DNA from: Clonostachys chloroleuca
Taxonomy: Eukaryota; Ascomycota; Sordariomycetes; Hypocreales; Bionectriaceae
Length of the DNA stretch: 64,000 nt
Direction of reading: 5' to 3'
Assembly: GCA_037952775.1 (NCBI GenBank)
Contig: JBANAY010000003.1
Coordinates: 27,776,001 to 27,840,000, forward strand
Position numbers and translations under genes: made by a program. Below are positions 37,365 through 49,551 of this stretch, one piece after another (the stretch's first letter is position 1; each line of letters opens with the position of its first letter). The notes below the pieces were generated by a model. It had not been told where the DNA came from. It saw only the letters and a program-made list of their open reading frames with translations, and made no database searches.

Positions 37365-38534
37365 TCATTTTGATTCATCTCGCCAGTGAACATGTGTTGT
37401 GAGTTCTTGTTGAGATGCAATCGACTCTGCATCAAGGGTCCTGTGCCGCTCCGATTTTGGCACCCGGAAGCCAAGATGCTTCAGATAGTCTCCAGGGAAC
37501 CAGATATTATATAGCACACAGACTATAAGAATAGGGAGAACATCGAATGTGTAGAGACTAGTCAGTAAGTAATTAGCCTTCTGGCAGTTCTTGGTAACAG
37601 AGAATAACATACTACCACTCTTTCTTTTCGATGATCTCTTGGGTGCCTGGAGCAAATTCAACCATCCGGAACACAGATCGGATCTAGTGTCGAAATAGTT
37701 AGTTTTGAGGCTTTGCAAGACAAATATGAGGCTTCGGCTCACTAAGATAAGTGCACACGAGGCATTTACTACGTAGAGGAGACTCTCGTAATGCTTGCTG
37801 ATTTTCCACCTCGTCTGGTTCTGGCTCACGTGGTGTCCATCAAACCGTCTCGAAGTAAAATGAAATCTGACAGCAGCCACAGTAAAGATTCCAAACCCGA
37901 AAAGTTGAACGCCTACTCCAGCAAGGCCGAGGTTTCTACCCATCTCAATTTTTCCCTCCGCATTTTCATCCGTGGCTTGAGTCGTAGAGAGCATCGTGGC
38001 AGCGCCCATTTGCAAAAGAAGAGACACGACATCAAAACCGACAAAGATGAGTGTGATGAATCGTGCTGCATGGTTTCAAACAAGTCAGTCAACTTCCATC
38101 TTTGGAAAAGAAGCCCTCCGACTTACGAGGCACCCAAATAACGCTGAATGTCAATTGTTCGGGGGGTGTGGCCCAAAAGACAATTCTGGAAAATACAACA
38201 TAAACCACCGCCGCCATAAGAACCGGTGCCAAGATAATGAGAGCAAATTGAACGGAGTATGGCTGTAAGTCTCCAGGACTGCGGGCGGATACAATCCTTG
38301 CTGCAAAGCCAACGATTTCCACTGCCCTAGAAGTCAACATATTTTATAATTCAACAATATGAGTGTGTCTATATACTTACTTAGAATACTTAAGAGCATG
38401 AAAAGCCATACCCACGCCCTTTTTCGAATGATTTGAAAGAGGGTCAATAATAAACTAGCGGCAAAAAGACCAGCAGTGACACCTGCGAGAGGCTGTGAAG
38501 GAACATATGGGAAACGTGAAACTGGGTCAGCCAT
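37365..38534 (-). CDS. RTA1-like membrane protein, 313 aa
   Basis: Exons 38534-38377, 38326-38127, 38065-37743, 37683-37616 and 37557-37365 join in phase. The product has seven predicted membrane segments in the RTA1 family order: FPYVPSQPLAGVTAGLFAAS, EIVGFAARIVSA, YSVQFALIILAPVLMAAVVY, TLIFVGFDVVSLLLQMGAA, IRSVFRMVEFAPGTQEIIEK and YTFDVLPILIVCVLYNIWFP. RTA1 proteins are fungal membrane proteins linked to lipid translocation and resistance to lipophilic compounds. The fourth exon (68 bases) carries the hallmark RSVFRMVEF segment and is seen only in the spliced frame. The first donor (GTATAT) was chosen for phase. Its role here is unknown. Confidence 0.85.
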
Positions 38535-41012
38535 GATAAAAACGGAACAATAATAACGAGTGACAAGAAACTAGAAAACACAACGATCTCTTAGGTTTGG
38601 ACGTTAATACAGATAATTAAAAGCAAACGTTTACTTCTTTATAAAGTTCATCTCCGCCATGTTGATCTGTGCTTTCACAGAGACTGACAGGGATCGCGAC
38701 AAGCTTCCTCGTCTGGGGCGCGGGCAAGAATTAGCGGCGGGAGACTCATATTTCGGGCTGTTTGACAGGGATGCGAAGCACTGAGCATTGAGCATTCAGT
38801 TTTCACTCTCCACTGTAATCTGGGCGAGTTGAACAGGGGTCGCGCCAATTTCCCCTTTCGTCCCAAACGATGTCGTGTCCCTAGATAGAAGCATTTGGCA
38901 GAGGGACTCAAATGCCTTTTGCCAGGCGGACCGGGCAGATAAGCCACCTGGCGAACCGTCTCATCCCACTTTACCTATAAATAAAGACCAGATGAAGGGT
39001 TAGAACGAGACTCGTTCAGAGCCTCTGAATTGGGTTACAGCCGCATGCCATTGACCCACGAGCCGATTCCCACCCGTCGATATTTGCTTGATGGCAGCTG
39101 ACTCTGATCATAAAACTATATGTACCTACCCTATAGCCAGCTCTTCTCTCGAAATGTTTCCCCAGAGAAGGCGATCCGGGACGTTAGCAACGGTGTTGAT
39201 TGGGTTCACTAGTTGAATGCTTATAAATATTCGCAGATAAGTAGTTGAGTTGCTTGAGTGAGGGCCTCTTTTTAGAATGTGACTAAATGCTCTTTTCTTA
39301 CCTACGTAGCCTATGATCGTTTTGATGGTCGAAGTCAAAGGCATTCAGAGAGCGAAGAGGAGCCAGCCCTTTTCTGGAGCTATGAGGACTCGTGCGACGC
39401 GTGCGACGCGTTAAAAAGCGGACCCGCGTACCTTTCGCGTCCCGCGAGCATTCCCATTACTGATCACGTGCTATAGAAGCTTCTGTTTCACGTGACCGCT
39501 CAACAGACTTAACACATATGATGGTTGATTTTCACGTCTTCAATTTCATATACCTAGCAAGACCATTTTAGGCCGCTCAATCTGACAGAAGATAGCCCAG
39601 GTTAGTAGCTAACGCTTATCATTATACAAGATATTATCTATTTAGGTCTACAGCCATCGTTTGTCTTGATAGGAGACGTTTAGGTTGCACTGGGTTCTAC
39701 GCAATTCCTGTTGGCTGTATCGGGATGGATTGTCCGCACGGGGGTACTTCTATTGTCGTAGGCTCCTCCGCTAGATCTTATGTACATGAAACACTGTAGC
39801 AACTAATTGGCTGAGCAGCCCTGCTGCCTCCACCAGGTAATTAAGCGATAATGTCGTATTACGCGTTCAAGCCATCGGATTCCGCCCTCGTAATTGAGCC
39901 TCGCACGAGAAGGAAGCAATGGTCGCTGCGACATTATCCGCGTGGTTCGCGCGGACGAAAAGCCTACCCACGGCTCAGCTACCCCTTTCAGTCTTGAGTG
40001 TCTCAGCTTCGCTACGTGTCTCCTGCGGCTGAGATTATTCTACGTCATAAACCAATCCGCCATGTCAGCAAAGGGAATATGTTTACCTCGGATAGCCCAA
40101 GAGGCAGTCATTCGTACCCTCCAATACGAGCAATAGCGCATCCTCAGCTCTGAAGGCCTGCATCAATAGCCTCAAGAGCCTTGCAAAAGTCCCAAAGCCA
40201 CGGCGCCAACTGCTATCTATCCATCACATTTGTGTGTGAATTGCTACCTGGCTAGTTGTGCATTGGGTTTGGGTTGCAATTGTGATCTGCGCCGCCGATT
40301 ACCACTTATCTCGCTTAGAGCGTCTCACGGTCCGATGACCTGAAGCCGCGTCAAACCGCATAATCTGAACAACGAGGCGAACTTTCCGTAAGTATTAGAT
40401 GAATGCTATCAGTATTTATACCATCTTCAATGTCCTGTTCTGTTCTTTGAAAATACTCAACACGGACTACATTCACCAACTACCAAGTTCCAACGAAGCA
40501 TCGCACCAAGACTTGCCAATGCTTTCATCATCTCAACTGCTATTCCCTTGTTGATCTCAAATCCTGTTCACTTCATGTCGAAATACTGGCTTTCTATGGG
40601 TCCCTGATCCAATGTATATTATTCTTTACAATTTGTCTCTCTCAATATTATCTTTTTTTCTTCATCGATTACAAGCTGTTTATAAATTTCTGTGCACCAC
40701 GAAAAGTATTGATTTCCAAACTCAGTGGAAGAGGGAAATCGGGGTAGTATGTGCCGAGTGATCTAGTTGAACATGGAACCCATTGCTGGCAGGGCCTCCT
40801 TTTGCTACCAAACAACGCGGATGGCCCATCCTTGGGGTTTCTAATACTAGACTGCGGCTGTGGGATTTCACGATTGGAGAAGTCTGACTGAGAAGCATAC
40901 ATTCAAGATCATTCACGCTATGTAAGAAAAGGCCCTAAAACAGCAGCAACATATTTATGGACGACCACGAGAGCATTAAAGTACCGAGCAGATCTAATCC
41001 CAGCCAAAAGTG
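38535..41012. other. Intergenic, about 2.5 kb, no supported gene
   Basis: Only short overlapping open frames. A small GC-rich patch at 39391-39440 carries two tandem copies of CGTGCGACG, followed by two CACGTG palindromes (39465-39470, 39489-39494). Some stretches are AT-rich. No transposon signature recognised. Confidence 0.45.
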
Positions 41013-42076
41013 CTAGGAGATGTAAGGGCTCTCAGGTCGATCGACGCCCGGGAAGATGTTATCCCAGATAGCAAACCACATCTGGGTCGGTGTATGTCTC
41101 AACAAAACAATATCCTGACACAGTGTGCGAAAATCGTCAGCGAAAACACGAGGAGGTGTCGCCCGTGGTTGGCAAATGACGCCCCTGCAATGACTCGTCC
41201 AACTAGCCGGGTCTGGGAATTCTTCGTAGCAGATGGGGCAGTAATAATCTCTAAACGCATGGCGGCGAATGATGTGTCCTTCTAACTGGGAGATTTTCTT
41301 GAATTTCCGGTTGCGGCATGAGCTGTGTTGCTCTCGATCATGTTTGAAGAACGTGCAAGCGAAAAATTGCTTCTTGGCACCCGAATGACGTCGTTTTCTC
41401 GCGCTCCCATCCCCATCCTCGTCCCTGTTCTGGTCGATTGCCAGTTTACGCTTTCCCAACTGATTTTGGCTCACATGCGCGTTATCTGGACGGGGGTAGT
41501 TGACGGTTAAAGACTCTCTTATTAACGAGGAGTCATCGATCTCCTGACCGTGGCTGGGATCCCATCCTGAACATTCCTTTCTATCTTGCTGCCCAAGATC
41601 ATCAATCAGACCATCTACACCCTTTGTATAATATTCTGTGTCGATCGTGCGGATGGGATATGAGGCGTGGGACTTGTTGACAAAGGCAACGAGTTCGATC
41701 ATGAGGTTGAGTCTGCTGGTACAGAGGGGACAAGGACTGGAGTGGTCTGTATACAATACATGGGATTTAGCGAAAATGTCCGCCTAGTCTTCTGCTAAAG
41801 AAGCGGTGGAAGTAAAGCACCGTTGGGTATTTGGGTTCACTCACCGTGAGGCTTGGACCGACACTCGACACAGGAAGAGTGTTCTTTGGCAACGAACAGG
41901 ACGTATCCAGGCCATATATTTAGAAGGCGGATCCATGGTCCTTCGATTCCATATTGGGAGCAAAAGCTCGGGGCACTGAATCCATGAGCGGCGGGATAGA
42001 TGCAAAGAGAGCGCTGCTCGTCAAGTTGTTCTCGACCTGTGGCTTCCCCCAAAAGATCCATGCTGTCAATCGTCAT
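41013..42076 (-). CDS. Fungal C2H2 zinc-finger protein, 321 aa
   Basis: Exons 42076-41845 and 41746-41013 join at a GTGAGT...ACAG intron. After about 160 residues of unrecognised sequence comes a basic stretch (SARKRRHSGAKKQ). The fungus-specific zinc-binding module follows: FACTFFKHDREQHSSC, then LEGHIIRRHAFRDYYCPICY and WTSHCRGVIC. The end is W-x-IWDNIFPGVDRPESPY. This module occurs in many ascomycete proteins, often in paralogous sets, and its targets are unknown. It may be DNA- or RNA-binding. There is an upstream CPLC pair near the exon junction. No link to neighbours is evident. Confidence 0.75.
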
Positions 42077-45000
42077 AATTGCCGCTGTGATTGTTGCCGG
42101 AAGGATTGAATATTTATCGTGAAGATGAGTGAATAAAGACGTTGATTAAAACAGCTAAATCCTAGACTTAATAACTAGAATACAACATTAGACTGACGAG
42201 TTTCATCATGCGAGGGGCGGAGTGATGAGGAAAATCGCATCTCTCTGTTCTGCTGTTTTTTGCCCATCTGGGGTTTTTGTATAGCAAGTCCAAGGCGCAG
42301 TCTGTTCCTGTAGGCTCAAAGCCACGCCGAGAAAGTACACCCCCTTGCCCTGCGGACGACATTTGTGAGAGGCAAGGCGAGTTTTCTATCAGCCTTGGGC
42401 CGCTATTCGCCTGATTTCCTTATGTGCAGACCCACTCAGAAGCCATATGACACCGTTGCCTTGGTCTAACTTGCACACCCCCTTTTCACGAGCCGGTTTT
42501 TGTTGTTCTGGCATTGTGCGCCCCTGAGAAAGAAAATCTTTTGAGAAGTCTACGCCGAGACGACCAGTGATGAAGTTGTAACAGCATAGCAGGCTACAAA
42601 GCCACATGTACAGAGAAGGAACTTGGGGCGGCTGCCGATTGCCTTCCAGCTAGAAGGCCAGAGACGCTACCTAGGGAATGCTCCTTTTTTGGTCTGGCTT
42701 CGGGCTACTACTCCCTTGGCACCAACACATGGCTGTTGGGGGTGTGAGTGGAGTGGTGCATATCGAAGCGAGTGCACGGTTTATTATTAAAAAGAGAGTG
42801 TGGCAAATCCTTCGCTCAGCTCAAGGTTCTCGAGGGTATACCTGATGGGCGACGTCAGTGTAGACAGGCATGAGTAGGGGTCTATCATTATCTTTAAAAT
42901 GCGCGAGATTAGACACTGGATAATTATACTAACATTATTGCCTTGCATATTTGGAATCTTCAATATGTGACGTGCATGTTAAACTCCACTGATGCAAGAT
43001 AGACAAACGGGTATCTGCTTTGGATGCAATCAAGGGTGCCCAGGTCAATGACAGTGTGTTATAGACCTTGGCATGCTAATCACCCATATGGGTGGAAAAT
43101 TCCTCCCACTTCGGAGAAAAAAAGGCTCTTGTCTGTAAAAGAGGGGGTCGGGGGAACATCTGCACCAACGTACATTGCAGCACTCGTACATTACAGGGGA
43201 GGGGTGTTTGGTAGATGTGTTGGCATTGGTTACTGAACTGCCATGACCTCAGTTGATTTTGCAGACACAGTGATGTAACTGAGCCTGGACCAGGGCTCCC
43301 ATATCTCGCGGTCATGCAGCCAGCGTCCACAAAACGCCAGCCTAGGTAGGCTTTCGGGCATAAAGGCTGTGCTAAGAGACCCGTATGGTGAACCTGAGTG
43401 GTACGAGGCGTAATCAGGCTGCTTGCTTTGGTCATTGGTTTAGAAATGGCCACACTGTGAGGTGGCCTGCGATGGCAGTAGACAGCTGGCACTGGCTTCA
43501 GGTATGGCCTGAAAAGACAACCTTTTTCTCCGCCTTTCTTGACCGAGATGGGCCAATTGAGTTTTCTCTTGGAGACAAGAGGGCTTAGGGTTGTGCGATT
43601 CGCATATTCCAGATGTGTTTATTCTTTGGCCTCCTGGTAGACGGACTTAATTTGAAAACACCCCAACATGACTGCCAGTGCCTCTGTTGTTCTAATTCCG
43701 GGGATGAGGAACGAGATATCTACAAAGTCTTGCCTAAATTGTTTCTTAATGTCAGTCTCTCATGCCGCAAACACAGATATAAGGATAGTCTATGGACTGG
43801 AGTGACATCTACAATTGTTTGTTTAATGCAATTTCACGGATAAATTGTCGCCTGGGTCTGCTAGGATGGACTGTTAGGACGGAAGAAAACGAAAGAAGAT
43901 CCTCGCAGAAAACGTCCCCCTGTCGGTGGCGTCGGATTTCAGCTGGCGACTGTGACGAGGCGCTCGCCACGTACGTTCCATCCAAGCCGATACCCAACCA
44001 GCTGTCCCTCAACGCACACACCTTCAAGCAGGGATGTCGTAAACTAAGGCTATTGAGGCAGCCAGCCACTGATGTCCCAACTCTTTTGATACCGCTGACG
44101 GAATGGCATGGTGGTACATGTGGCTGGGCTGGGGCCGCTGTGAGTGTGATCAGAGATCAGACTGTATGCCCGATCGCCTGGAATAACGGCCAGTCATTGA
44201 CGGCCCTTTCACCGAGTCCTCTCAGCCAACAATCTTAATGTACACTCCCGGGAGTGTGATGAGGATTTATCCCGCAGTAGTTGCAATTGCCCCACCTCAA
44301 TGTCCCCTCAACTCTTCCCTGATAACCGCCACTGATCTCAGCTGAGGCGGGGTAACAACTTCAATGGGGTCCCTGTTCGGCTTGAGGTAATTATCAAAGC
44401 TAGCTTTCCCTTTCCGAGAAAGTATCTCTGAACAGGCACAGACCACACCCGTTGTCTTGCTTCGAAGGCAGGTGTTTGAGAACACACTTGTGCTGGCGGC
44501 CAGGGGCCATCTCGGGCACGTTGGGCCGGCTTGCACACACTCAGATCGCAATTTCTCCTCTCCAATCATCCGTGGTACAGCCCTGAGTATGAGTAAGAGC
44601 AGCTGCCGGGCATAGACATCCGTCATCAGCCAAAGACTGAGGAAGGGGGTGTCAGTACGGTATTATTCCACGTACTGCGCCCAGCCTTATTCAAACTGCG
44701 TGCCGTCACAAGACACAGTGCCGCGCCCGACTGTCTACCTAGCAAGGCTTTGCCCCCACAGACTTGTTGGTTTTAGTCGATCTTACTCTATACCTTCCCA
44801 CTGAATAGTAATGTCTGAGTAATTCATGGAATTGGAAGCCGTTTCCACCAACAAAGCCGCTATGTGGCAATCCCAGTATTACAGTGGACTAATCGAGGCA
44901 AATGCATCTCTACTGGGGCTTAGGCCGTCCTGGGAGTGTCAATCCCACGACTGGGTGTGTGCACGCATGGCTAGCACTAAGATTGCCTTGCCTTGCGATT

Positions 45001-47095
45001 GTTTTGAGCTAGGGTTACACAGCCAGCTGTGCCGTGCTGACCTTTGGCGCAAAGTTTTCAAGAAGAACGTAGGACCATGTCTGACACGCATAGCCGAAAG
45101 CCCATTTTCGCCCAGACTTTCAAAAGAGCGGTATGGTCATCCCTTTGTTTCCCATTTTATGAGATATGAGCCTCCGGATGCACATCAGAGCTTGTTTCTC
45201 CTAATAGTTAGACGAAGAACTGCGAAGGAAGACCTAGCTTTTCGAACTTCACCATGCCGAAAGAACCGAAGTCCATGTCCAAGACGAGAATTCTCGGATA
45301 ATACTGACCGCGAACGCTTCTATGACTTCCAGATCGTATTTTGAAGACACTGCCGGAAAACTTGGATCTGAAAACGCTGGTGAAGAACCCGAGTGTCGTC
45401 TCAGCTGCTTTTGTGACACCTTTGAAGCCTTACATCACCACGGCCAATAAGAATAAACTCGGCCTGACGTGGCAAGTTCCTGTTGGCTCCTGGCCAATCG
45501 GGCCAATAGACAAGCACTTGTGGAAATCTTTTGTCACAAAAACTTGGCATGGAAATTATTCGAAAACTATGTCGTCTTTTATCCCGTGCCTCATGCCTTA
45601 CGTTTCGACTTTTCAACTTTTCAACTCCAGAGTGCCACACCGTCAATTTTTGCACACATCGATAGGCTCTGCCTGTGATCACCACAAATGCTTTTAGTAG
45701 TACCATGACGATACGAAAATTTCGCCTGCACGTCAGAACACTACTGGATAATGTCTTCATAATGAAGGAATCCGAGAATATCCCACCCTAGCTTGCCTCA
45801 AGGATGAGACTGGGGTGGACTCCCTGCTAAGTTAGTGACACGCTATTTTGCACCAAACACAAGTTAACTGCCGCGATCTGTCTCGAGCCCCCTTCCGATT
45901 CGTCTACTCGCTTGGTCTGCCAGTAGGTGGGGATCTGCCAACAGATATGGTCGTGATCCTATTGGTTGCAGGGCGGAGATATCAAAGGTTGTTGTCCACC
46001 AGATCCATGCATGATTAACACCAACATCATGCGTAGACAGGGCACCTGTTCAGGGTGACAACTGATCTTTGGTATCGAGTGCGGCTGCTAGGGGTCTAAA
46101 CTCACAGCGCTGCGCTCACCTCCAAGTTAACACTGTACTTCAATGTCAGTCTTCCTAAGCAAAAATTTGGATGAATCAGTTCTCTTCATGTTGCCTTCTC
46201 GGCTACTCTAGAGCCTGCTAGGAAACCGAATTTGGGTTGAAGTGCAACTCTACCCGTATACCAGCCAATTTCCAGCAAGGTAAACCCTTGCCTCGTAACG
46301 TCTCGAGGGTTCCAAAGTCAGAGGCCCTATGAGTGGAGCTCCACGGATAAGCTGCCTACGGAAACCAGCAAGCATTCCTCGTACTACTCGTATGATCAGA
46401 GTGGGTTCACGAAGGCTTCGAACGGGACGGACCACCCCACATTGAACTCTCGGCAATGCCTGATCTCTGATGCAGCATGCAAGGGAAGGCGGTGACTTAC
46501 ATATAGCTAGCTTTCAGCTCCCTTAGCTGAGGGCTACCGCCCCAGACCATCGGTAATCCATAGCTCTTGCCTTGCTAAGTAGGGCGGTACCTATCTCTGC
46601 TGTCCCGTGCCCTGTTATCACTGAGAGAAGGGCAGCTCTTGCTTTCAAAGTAGATTAACTAAAGTCCTTTCCCTTGCCATGAAGTGCATGTATGGTTTTA
46701 AAAGGCGCATTGCGTCTGTGGGTCACAGGAGTTTTAGAACTTCTGGTGGGATTCCAAGCGCCCATCGTATTCATCGCATCTGGATTGATGAGGCTAACTC
46801 GGCTATTTATATTATTGAATCAAAGCTGCCTTGCCTAAACTTCTCAGCAAGCTCGATGCATATCTTCAAGCAAGCCCTTCTAAAGTTTCTAGAGTGGAGA
46901 TATTCAAAGTGCTTATTTACTCTTTCAATCTCCCCTCATATCCCGCCTCATGCACCCGCTTCAATCTTGTTTCTCGAGTACTTCCCCATGACTCTCCCCT
47001 TAGCTTCCCAGAGCCTCCTTGATTCCTTCTTCAGAACTCACCATAAACCTCTCCCACTGCACAGTAACTCCATGCAAAGAATTCTCAGCCACCAC
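42077..47095. other. 5 kb stretch without supportable genes
   Basis: Many open frames of 60-170 codons on both strands overlap and contradict one another; none has a recognisable domain or consistent splice extension. The base composition is not strongly AT-rich, so this is not an obvious RIP-degraded repeat. A short inverted pair TACCGCCC/GGGCGGTA lies at 46535-46542 and 46582-46589. A 25-base near-match to sequence upstream of hxnN lies around 44740-44764. Confidence 0.45.
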
Positions 47096-47915
47096 CTACT
47101 CCTTGGCCGCATGATACGCAGCCAAATACTTCTCATAGGCAGCCTCCAAATCTTCCTGGGTAGTAGCAGTATCGGTGTCAGGTTCAGCATACAAAGGATC
47201 AGTCTGCAGCTCCTCAGGAGAAATCCCGGGAGATATCTCAACGGTGCCCTCCTCTCGGGGCAAAAGATCATGATCTAGGTCTCGCTTCTTGGAGCCTCCG
47301 TCTCCGTACGCACGGACGAAGCCGTAGTAGACCCATGCGAGGGCCTTGCACTTGAACTTTGACTTCTTATGCACATCACACTGGTGCATGAGGCTGCCAT
47401 TTCCTTGTTAGTGGCAATGAATAACCGGATATTATCAACCTGTATTGCGCGCGGTGTACGTACTCCTTTCTGAAGTTGACGTCAATCTTCTTCCTGTTAC
47501 CGTTATTCCTGAGACGCTTCTGCTTCCGATAGTTGTTGTATCCAAAATCATGGCGCTGGCACGCAACCTATGGAAGGCAAATCTAGTTAATACACAGCAC
47601 AGACTAACTGGGCAAGAGATGACAGTAAGGATGCATGGGGGAATACAGTACCGCGAAGGGAAACTTGAGAGGATTGTCCGGAGACTTGGTGCAGTTGTCG
47701 GACTCCCAGATAAGATTCTTCGGGTTCTTGTTCTTGCGGCGCTTAGCGAACGCTTCAAGGTTGATGTTGAACACAATGTTGGTTGTCATATTTTCGTCCT
47801 CGGTTGCGCGAGTGACAAGCCCACTGCTTGCCGTGGCTCCGTTGTTCCCATCAAGGGCGACCGGAGAGGCCACGACAAGCTGCAGGAGCGAGACAAGGAC
47901 GAGTGGGAATTTCAT
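47096..47915 (-). CDS. Secreted fungal phospholipase A2, 229 aa
   Basis: Exons 47915-47652, 47567-47440 and 47393-47096. An N-terminal signal peptide (MKFPLVLVSLLQLVVAS) is followed by a short propeptide-like region and the PLA2 domain. LIWESDNCTKSPDNPLKFPF leads to the catalytic His-Asp pair in ACQRHDFGYNNYRKQ, then cysteines in HQCDVHKKSKFKCKALAWVYYGFVRAYG. This is the small group XIV secreted PLA2 seen in fungi and some bacteria, which cleaves phospholipids at sn-2. A C-terminal acidic extension of about 60 residues, ending in Ala/Tyr/Glu-rich sequence, goes beyond the usual domain. The start at 47915 was chosen over an in-frame ATG 27 codons upstream because it begins directly at the signal peptide. 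Confidence 0.88.
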
Positions 47916-49551
47916 TTTTGTTGTAGTGGTTGCTTGTTGCAATAACTGAGTCTGATACTGATTGCATGAATAGGATATTGTTGGTGGTGTTCCCAAAACT
48001 GTGAATAGACGGCTGCGAGCGCTCGCTTTATAGTTCTCGGAGCCACGATAATCAGGCTTTTATAATTTCGAACCGAGTTTTACGAGCTTGACTGTGGCAA
48101 CTTGTGTCAGCTCACACATCGAAACCGAGACTTTGCCAAGTCTATGCAAATATTCAGGATCTCATGTCCGTGAATTCAAGGCAAACTGTTCAGCTGCATG
48201 CATGCGGATATTGGGTCTGCTCAGGCGACCTATAAAACCTGCCGTTGAAGTCCACACTGAGGCAGACATGGTGGCCTACAATGTATGCCTTGCCATTACT
48301 CAGTGAAATAAATGCAGAGGAAATTAGTTCTAGCGAAATTCCGCTTTGGAAGGATTGCGAAGACTGCATACTTGCAGTTCAGCTCATTGATTAACAAGAT
48401 ACTGGAAGGATTCGAAAGTTCCCTGTGCATGAAGCTCAGCTCATGGCCTCAGTACGCCTCCGCCAAGACCTTGTCAATCCACAAAGGCTAATGACAAAAT
48501 GCAGTCTATGTGACAATATTCCAACCGCAGGCTACGAAGTCTAGGCTCTCGTATCGACTTCGTTTAGCGGGCGAAACAGATCATCACGTATATTAGACGC
48601 CGCAAATCGTAAACCAGTTCGAGTGCGAGAAAAGGACATGATGTTCCTATCGCTCCATCATGTAACAGCTATTCATGCAGTCATTCCATGAGAAACTATG
48701 AGTGTGATTACGTTGGTTTATGAGCCAGAGATTTATCGCTTGTGTGAAATCGCTGCGTCTAAGGTTTAATAGGTTATATATAGTATGTTAACATTGAGCT
48801 TCGAGGACTATCTAAACTTCCAACATATCTCATTGTCGTCATTTTGAAAGGCTTAGAAAAAAAACATCCAAACTACCACAGTTGATGTGACCGAGTCCAA
48901 GGGGTAAGCCTGGGTTAGGTGGGTGTGTATCGCCGCATAGTGCCTAGCTTTTATGTTCAATTACAATCTAATATTAATAGTCAGTATCCCCAGTTTCTTC
49001 AAGCCTCTCCGACCTGTAAATTGGATGATTTCCATGATATTTGTTTTAATTAATGCCTTACGGTTAACACCTTGGTCCTTGGATGATAGAGCAAGAACAC
49101 CAAATTCTGTTTCAATCTACACAGAGGTCAGGATTTATTGCATAAATCACCTCGGTCGCTAAATATGTTCGTCAAGATGCATATGATACATTACGAGAAC
49201 TTGATGAGTCAGTTAGTACATGGTCAAATTAATGGACTGAAAGAACCAGAGAACAGGCGTATCTGAAGTGTTGCTACATTGCTAAGTCTGGACCTCCCAC
49301 AATTTGTCGAAAGCTCGTTAGCCACCTCGCAGAGAGATCTCCTGACTAGGTTCCGATTGGTCTGATTGCTGGAACAGAATGGGTCTGCTGCCTATTCACG
49401 GCCAGGCACGGACAAAGATCCATGTAGTGATTACGCCAAGACTTTTCGTGCTGAGCTATATTAACGTCTGTGTGCGCACGCTGCCAGCAATCATTTTATC
49501 TTTTGTCAATATTGTGAACATCTTTACGCTCTGAACCAGTTCTATACTATC
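47916..49551. other. Intergenic, 1.6 kb
   Basis: Divergent flank between PLA2 and the F-box gene. AT-rich with short open frames only. No repeat or RNA gene recognised. Confidence 0.5.

Noticed and set aside
41410..41421. CGAGGATGGGGA on the minus strand
   Set aside because: Near match to the hxn motif but inside the coding exon of an unrelated C2H2 protein.
43076..43492. 138-codon reverse frame
   Set aside because: Cys/Pro/Arg-rich random-looking sequence overlapping plus-strand frames.
44826..45344. 172-codon plus-strand open frame
   Set aside because: Longest frame in the gene-poor stretch but low similarity to any fold I know and no conserved-looking motif; left uncalled.
46260..46460. 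Possible tRNA B-box-like sequence (CTTCGAACGGG)
   Set aside because: No matching A box or cloverleaf at suitable distance.
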